Source: Liolophura sinensis (taxonomy: Eukaryota > Mollusca > Polyplacophora > Chitonida > Chitonidae). Taken from it: DNA of 64,000 nt. Position numbers and translations under genes: made by a program. Of this stretch, positions 50,101 to 64,000 are shown piece by piece; within the stretch, counting starts at the first letter, position 1, and every line of letters begins with the position of its first letter. The notes under the pieces were generated by a model, which ran no database searches, was not told where the DNA came from, and worked only from the letters and a program-made list of their open reading frames with translations. Where the stretch lies: contig NC_088302.1 of assembly GCF_032854445.1 (NCBI RefSeq), forward strand, positions 9,915,338 through 9,979,337, read 5' to 3'.

Positions 50101-52049
50101 ATTAGATGCTATTTTGTCAAGGCAATTGTCAAATACATGCTAAATATGTCCATATATGTCCCAAACCGAGTTGCATGAAAAAGCATTCAAAAATCTGATT
50201 TTTTACCAGAGCCATAATTAGAGGGGAAAAAAATTGTCAAAAAAACATAATAATTACAATTATTGAATGAAATCGTCACTATATATTTACCTACAGTGTC
50301 TGTTCCAATTTTGTTAATATTGCTGTAGTACATGCAAATTTAGACAAATTCAGCACTGCAAGTGCATGTGTGTAATACAAAACACCATACCACATGATCA
50401 CACCACAACAGCTATATATACATGTATATGTACTCTCGGGCAGACACATACCTATTTATGTACATTAAAAATATTAATTTACACAACAGCCTACAGTCTA
50501 GAAAAGCCAATAAGCCAATACATTTACATTAAATACATGTACACGTAGTCCACTCTTACAGGTCAGAAATTTAAGTGGAGAAATGTCAGCTGTGGTAAAA
50601 CAAACATACAGGTACATATGTATGTTGTCTAACCTACATCAATCAGATATAAAAAGATTGCTATGATAAGCTAAATCTTCAACAAAAAGATTCCTTTCAC
50701 ATTTCAGTCCTCGTCATATTTTATAGTGTGTCAATTAAACCAGCAAACTGCTTGCACAACTAACTCCACTTTATGTACAGATGCATTAGAGTACTTTTAA
50801 TGCACAAACTGTTACAAGGATTAATATTTTCTCCACTGACCTTCTGTACATGACATTTTTGGGGCTTCTCTGCTGTTTCATAGTAAAGCTAGTGCTGTCT
50901 CACTAGAATGCTAGTGCTGCTTCACCAGAATGCTAGCACTGCCTCACCAGAATGATGTCCCATCCAGTCACACGACAATATACTGACACCCAGCCGAATC
51001 AGTAAATATATGAATCGCCCATACCCTTAATTATTATCATATGATAATCTTGTAAGGTAGATGGTAGGCCTTACCAGCTTGTAGACTCTGCGCAGCTGGA
51101 ATGCAGTCTTTCATAGTTGTATTAATTGGAATGAAGTTGAAAAACATTCACCACTAGTCCAGATTTTAGTCTGAATTTTCTGACTAGAACCTGCAGCAGT
51201 GATAAGCCTGATGGCATGCTGCATTTCTAGTCAGAAGTTGCTCCATTTGAAATGATTAAGAGTTTCAGTGTGTATGATACATGTGACGTAAGCAGCCTGT
51301 GCCCACACAATTGGCAGGTACAAGAGAGGACGATTGGAGAAGAGGTGTTGAAGGTTTTACTCATCAAAATGAACTTACCTGGAATAAAAACCCCAAAAAT
51401 TGTGGATGACGGGAGAATGCCTGTAAATGCTTGGATGTAGGTGAAAGAAGAAAATAAGGTGGGAAATTTAGCGTTAGCGTTGTTTGAATAATAATTTTAA
51501 ATGGAGCGACTTCTGACTAGAACTGCAGCATGCCGTCCAGCTTACCACTATATAGGTTGCAAATGTTTCTGACCTATGTATGAAGACTTCTCCACAATTC
51601 GCCAAATTTCGTCCCCAAATGCGACTTACCCAAATTTTCTGGCTAACTCTGTTATCAATGTCATTGTCAGCTTTATGAAAAGTGAACAGTGACTGTACAG
51701 TTCGTAGGAAACCTTCCCAGTAGCATAATTTAAATAATCTTCCAGGCAGTTATACCTTGTGAACTGCATATCATGTAATTTGATATGGTAGCAATTTCCC
51801 TTTCAAAGTGGAGAGAACAAAAAAATCAGACCAGAGCACGGATATCGTCAAAATGCATCCTGCAATGTTTATATCACTAAATGACAGAGCAACACGACTG
51901 TGGCGACATTTGTTACAACGAAAGGAAAAACACAACACTGGGTCATAGCTTTTCTCTGTCTGCTTACCACTTTTACCGACGCCACCGTCGCCCAAAATGA
52001 CGACCTTGAAGAGCCGGGGGCCCTTAGAATTCGACGATCCAGCGCTCAT
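44101..52049 (-). CDS. RIT1: RIT/RIC-type Ras GTPase, 5 exons, 217 aa
   Basis: Exons on the minus strand: 52049-51968, 48040-47984, 47606-47533, 45774-45583, 44349-44101 (TGA). All have GT-AG borders and matching phases. The product shows P-loop GDGGVGKS (20-27), the RIT-type effector loop HDPTIEDAY (42-50), DTAGQPEF (67-74), NKCD (126-129) and ETSA (154-157). The C-terminus is basic ([22 protein letters not shown]) and ends REGSADRT without a CAAX box. [20 protein letters not shown] and [12 protein letters not shown] are close to vertebrate RIT1/RIT2 and fly Ric, also about 217-264 residues. Such proteins bind the membrane through basic residues and signal to MAP kinases and p38. Switch II has Pro at 72, where RIT1 has Ala. 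The ATG at 52049 is preferred over an upstream GTG. Whether it is the single ancestor of RIT1 and RIT2 is inference. Confidence 0.94.
44591..45033. repeat. 89-bp minisatellite, 5 copies, in the last RIT intron
   Basis: TGTATAGTGTTAAGTTTGTT starts at 44591, 44680, 44769, 44858 and 44947, exactly 89 apart. Units differ at one or two places (CCTATTT/CCTGTTT, GAGGAGA/GAGGATA). Confidence 0.96.
45034..45158 (+). repeat. decayed SINE (third family) next to the 89-bp array
   Basis: AATTTGCCAAAGGTCTGTGG, then CATTCCAGTTTCCTCCATAA and an AACAAACAATCAAATAAATA end match the body and tail of the SINE at 52568-52862. Confidence 0.5.
46312..46400 (-). repeat. SINE tail fragment, antisense on plus
   Basis: TATTTATTTGATTGGTATTT, then AAAGAATATTCAACTCCAAC and AACCAGCATCAAGGTGAGTA. 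It lies in a RIT intron, in the sense direction of that gene. Confidence 0.7.
48041..51967 (-). other. RIT intron 1, no other gene seen
   Basis: About 3.9 kb, AT-rich, free of clear SINE copies. No exon-like open frame or RNA gene recognised. CTAGTGCTGCTTCACCAGAATG units repeat loosely at 50890-50955. Confidence 0.5.
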
Positions 52050-52079
52050 TTTCACAGCAAGAATGCTTTCAACACATTT

Positions 52080-52094
52080 TCACACGACCGTCAT
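52080..52094 (-). CDS. possible tiny upstream open frame of RIT (MTVV)
   Basis: On the minus strand ATG ACG GTC GTG TGA occupies 52094-52080, 30 bases before the RIT start. If transcription starts upstream of it, a ribosome would meet this ATG first. The context (GCCATGA) is fair. No product is claimed. Confidence 0.25.
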   Translation of the reverse strand: MTVV

Positions 52095-52330
52095 GGCGAT
52101 TTCTGCAGCGTAGCCATCGTAGTAATCTATTTGTAAGCAGATTTTTCTACCAGCAGAAAATAGATGCAGAGTGAAGATCCTGTGCTCTGTGAGCCAATCA
52201 AGTGTGAGTACACTCCGATGTGTAATGTAAGACTTCTAGTTATTGGCTATGCGCTGTACGGATGTGAGACTACGATTGGTGGATTGTTCTGACGTTTCAT
52301 GACTTAGACACGCCCACTCCACAACATGAC
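52095..52330 (-). promoter_or_regulatory. probable RIT promoter region
   Basis: Placed by position only: it precedes the first coding exon and is less AT-rich than the intron. It contains a GACACGCCCACTCC box near 52308-52321 (Sp/KLF-like on either strand). No TATA box is evident at a sensible distance. Confidence 0.35.
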
Positions 52331-52567
52331 AGTTACAAACCCCAAACATAAACAATCGATACACGCAGTAAAAAAACAAATACGTACCGGTATACCAGAG
52401 CTAGTGTGGAACTGTCAGATGCCGACAAGAAGCCTTGTCACACCTGCCATTTGGCAGTCAATACAATGCAAGTAGAAAGAAACATCAGCTGATTTTAGAT
52501 GAACGTAACTGTACGGCGATCCTACTCGGAAAAAATAAATACGGTAAATAAAAAATACAATAGTTCT

Positions 52568-52862
52568 ATTAATTTATTTGACTGTTGCGTAAACCATCAA
52601 CCTTTGGCAAGTTAATCACAAACTTTCCCACCTGATGTACAGGAAGATTTCCACACCATATTGGTGCAAGATTAAAGCTCTTAAACAAATGTTTTACTGC
52701 ACAAGCAGCCACACTGATGTCTACCACAAATCATTCTCACAAAGGCCCCACATGAAGTGAGGGGTGTGATCTACAAATTATTCCCTGTTCCTGGCTAGAC
52801 TTGAACCCACACGTCATGTGCCCTTGAGGTTTAAAGGCAGGTGCTTCTAACCACTAGGCAGT
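52568..52862 (-). repeat. third tRNA-derived SINE family
   Basis: On the minus strand the head is TGCCTAGTGGTTAGAAGC (box A like) and GTGGGTTCAAGTCTAG (box B like). The body includes GTGCAAGATT in complement and CCTGTACATCAGGTG, then TTGCCAAAGGTTGATGGTTT. The tail is CAGTCAAATAAA. Relatives are at 12610 and 45034. Confidence 0.6.
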
Positions 52863-53004
52863 GTTTGACCCTCTCCCCAATTTGCAAACTGTTTGCTGGA
52901 GATATTTTGTTTTCTCTGTACTAGGCCAAGACAGTTGACTGACAACCCAATTTGTGTTATTTCATGGCCACACCAGCAGCTGTTCATATATATATATTTA
53001 TGTT

Positions 53005-53466
53005 CTCTGGCTACCATCTTATAACTGAAATATTCTTGAGTATGGCGTAAAACACTAATCAAATAAATAAATGAATAGGTTCTCTGGGCAACCCCATTAC
53101 TCAATAGTTATTGGGATGTCGATAGTTAACTGCTTACTAATGTACACGTAACTGCTGTTACTTGATGCATTGCTCCCACCATAATGCTGGCCACTGTCCC
53201 GAGTGAAATATTCTTGAGAGTGGCATAAAACACCAATGAAATAAATAAATGAATTTGATCCATCAAAAAATAGGTTTAAATTGTCTTAAAACATTATGGT
53301 CCACTTGCTGGGTCTTTGTGTTCACATCCAGATCCAGCAGTGGCTTAGATCAGACATCTCGAACTAATCAGTAAAATTCTGCCCAGTTTCCTTCCACCAT
53401 TATGCTGGTCGCCGTTGTACAAGTGAAATATTTTTGACTACAGCATAAACACACCAATAAAATAAT
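53005..53466 (+). repeat. three SINE tail fragments in a row
   Basis: The pieces at 53005-53075, 53168-53254 and 53376-53464 each carry GTG- or CTGAAATATT(C/T)TTGA, AACAC(C/T)AAT and AAATAA blocks. All are 5'-truncated, in one direction and diverged from one another, so they are separate insertions and not a duplication. Confidence 0.78.
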
Positions 53467-54490
53467 CAGCAAAATTACCTACACCAGTTATTTCCAAGTT
53501 GTAATCTTGAAGCATATATACATAACCTGCCTTTAGGAAGTTAAGTCCGCAAAATAATCAATAACCGTACTTGCTCTTCCTTCATTTTCAAGAGTTATTG
53601 TGACATTGGCATTTTAGACCTTTTTTCTCATTCAGATATCAGTCAAATTACCCTGACTTCAGTTCACTTACCAATTGCTTTGGTGAACAGACATTCGTAT
53701 ATATGTAGGCATGTTACCTGTGCATGTAACTACAAATGAGAACTGATACAAGTGTATTCTTTACGTCACATGCATTTTGCAGTTGAGAGGCGGCCTGTAA
53801 TCCTGTGGTGACCCTATTTGGAAGCAAGGCCTGATGTAATTAGGTTAGAAAGTCTTTAACGTTTCCAAATATCAGCTTCTACAGTGTCACAGTAGTACTG
53901 TTTTAGGAGGTCATGATGAACTAAGAACAATCAGTAAAATGGTGTCCGAAGCATTGACCGTAGTTGCTATTCTACAAAATAGTTGTACCGTTTTTGGGAG
54001 GTCATTATGAGCTGCCAAAGAACATTAGAATCAGTAAAATGGAGTCAGAGCAGCGATTTCCAAGTTGTAGTGCTGTAGGCGGGCATGACGTCACATCAGC
54101 TGTCCATAACGTGTGCAACTACATATACAGTGCTGATGCATGCAAGCAACTAAGTCTAAAGTGGCACAAGTTCTCAGTTGATTCACACCAAAGTGCAAAT
54201 AACACAGAAGGCCAAACATAATTAAAATGGGATACCCCAATATACAGGCAGATCAACATTGATGCACAATGAATGCAACAAACCACATACAATTCATACA
54301 CTTGCATTGTGTGCTGGTCCTTTTCCCATGATTTGCAACAAATATTTGTCTGTTTTTTTAGGCAAATTAATGTTGATTGATGTTTAATTTTGTTTGGGTT
54401 TAACTGTGACAAAACTCGAGTGCTGAGAAATCAACTCCACACCTTGTACCACGTACTGTCGCAACTTCCATAGCCTCTGGTTGATTTTTT

Positions 54491-54684
54491 TTATTTTATT
54501 TTTTTTTTGATTGGTATTTTACGCCATACTCAAGAATATTTTGCTTGTACGACGGCGGCCAGCATTATGGTGGGTGGAAACCGGGCAGAGCCCGGGGGAA
54601 ACCCACGACCATCCGCAGGTTGCTGCAGACCTTCCCACGTACGGCCGGAGAGGAAGCCAGCATGAGCTGGTCTTGAACTCACAG
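54491..54684 (-). repeat. 5'-truncated SINE, antisense, with target-site duplication
   Basis: A T-rich tail, then GATTGGTATTTTACGCCATA, the core and GAGCTGGTCTTGAACTCACA. It stops at box B. CTCTGGTTGATTTTT occurs both before (54475) and after (54685) it, a duplication of about 15 bases. A young-looking insertion. Confidence 0.92.
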
Positions 54685-55274
54685 CTCTGGTTGATTTTTG
54701 GAATAGAGTTCAGACAACAAGAACCTTTGAAGGCACAGGTTTTTAAGTCTATGCACGGAGGCGACTTAACAACCACCTTAAACTTCCTGATAGGTCTGTC
54801 AAAGAGAGCACACCCAAAATCAAACCATGTTTTCAGCTTTTGTGACCAGGATGAATTTTACCTTCCTGAATGATTGGTGTTCAGCACTGCGTATAGAGTA
54901 CACTAGAGTGAGTGCCTGGAGTAAACCACAAACCAATGCCAGGCATTGATGTTGCCTGAAAGTTCACTAAACAGTGACACACCGAAAAACAGCCAAGATT
55001 AACAGAACCAGAATACATATAGATTTTTACAATTTATTACTGTTAACACGTGGTTAAATATAAATTTGTACAGAATAGTAAAGCTGACCTGCCTTCAGTT
55101 TACAGAAAATTAGCAAATTCCTGTAAAGTGTACAACATCAGCCATTCACGCGTTCACTCAGTAATGGAGCTCCAAATACATTGTACACCCAGCACTATTT
55201 ATTTAACACAGAGCAATGTCAATGCTGTCGGACTTATAAGAACTAATCATGTTTTCCTAGTAGAAAGTCAATGG
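54685..55274 (-). terminator. 3' flank of ATP synthase alpha with polyadenylation signals
   Basis: On the minus strand AATAAA occurs at about 55203-55198 and again at 55038-55033, roughly 75 and 240 bases after the stop codon at 55275. Either could end a short 3' UTR. Confidence 0.5.
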
Positions 55275-63402
<8,128 letters not shown>

Positions 63403-63500
63403 TTTATCTCATGTGCAGTCCGTCACTGTGCACAGGAAGGAATATGGCTGCCGCCGGTAAGACCCCTGGAACCACGTGGGCATCCCCGTAGCGACTTCGG
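63403..63500 (-). promoter_or_regulatory. ATP synthase alpha promoter with E-box, ETS and YY1-like sites
   Basis: Upstream of the start codon lie CAGGAAGG (63434, ETS-like), GGAATATGGCTGCC (63439, close to the YY1 pattern AANATGGCGGC), and the palindromic E-box CCACGTGG (63472-63479). In mammals the alpha-subunit gene is known to respond to USF2 through an E-box and to YY1. The same pair here is suggestive. Local GC content is raised and no TATA box is seen. Confidence 0.5.
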
Positions 63501-64000
63501 TGTAGTCTCGGCAAAAAAAAATTTGTGCAATATGGTCTGGCATCATTCAATGACTCCTGTTTGACTGCAGCGCGAATGAAACTCCAGCTGGTCAGTTCAT
63601 ATCATTAAAAAAACAAATATATGTATTCACATAATCTTTGCCCTTTATTGTTTAGATAAATAAAGGGATGAGGAAATGGTCAAGGGCACTGAGCAATGAT
63701 TATGTATGCAGAACTATATGATAGACCAACCAAAAGAACATAATGTTCACAGTCATGCAATTTATGTGAGACATTCATACAGTGTGTAGAATTTGTATTG
63801 TATATTTCCGATCCGTCAGCAATTAAGATTTTGGGTTGAACCGAAAAATCGAACATGGTGCAGTAGCACATCATACAGCTTTAAGAATTTAAAAGTCAGT
63901 ATTTTGGCTTTTCAGACGTGATTTGATGTACATGTAATTCCTAGGATCATAAGGCCGCCAAGAAATTTTTGGTATCGCACGACAGCGCTTACGCTCATCG
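63501..64000. other. flank beyond the ATP synthase alpha promoter
   Basis: AT-rich, no coding signal. A divergent gene might begin here (see findings), but no second exon is visible before the window ends. Confidence 0.35.

Noticed and set aside
51900-52136. 78-residue plus-strand frame opposite RIT exon 1
   Set aside because: Shadow of the P-loop exon on the minus strand.

Overview
The window looks like a piece of a lophotrochozoan animal genome, most likely a mollusc. It is AT-rich, its genes have many short exons with GT-AG introns, it is thick with tRNA-derived SINEs ending in AAATA-type tails, and TACATGTA-like palindromes are frequent. No bacterial operon, phage or CRISPR feature is seen. 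The species call is an inference from style and repeats, not from a search. Layout: bases 1-73 may hold the last codons of an upstream gene. At 2188-4389 (+) a single coding exon encodes a 733-residue Mab-21/ITPRIP-like membrane protein. From 4390 to 10547 lies a repeat-rich spacer with an 83-bp minisatellite, a 1.29-kb element with matching inverted ends, and several SINEs. From 10550 to 34334 (+) a JAK-family tyrosine kinase is spread over about 15 exons with every JAK part in order: FERM, SH2-like, pseudokinase, linker and kinase. Its introns hold SINEs, a four-copy MITE family, a broken Tc1-like transposon and a long palindrome. Four adjoining minisatellites (34476-36250) and a TTAA-flanked element rich in TGACGT motifs lie just downstream. 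From 44101 to 52049 (-) five exons encode a complete 217-residue RIT/RIC-type Ras GTPase without a CAAX box. From 55275 to 63402 (-) nine exons encode the complete 552-residue precursor of mitochondrial ATP synthase subunit alpha, and the end of the window holds its promoter side. The genes do not form one pathway. JAK and RIT are both signalling proteins, the ITPRIP-like protein is membrane-anchored, and ATP synthase alpha is housekeeping. Strand change and spacing suggest independent regulation. Exon limits come from reading frame, GT-AG sites, phase and remembered family sequences. In RIT and ATP synthase alpha all phases close exactly; in JAK all close except one junction (30242/32581), which is off by a single base. 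I found no convincing new multi-gene system. The most novel material is the repeat architecture in and around the JAK gene.
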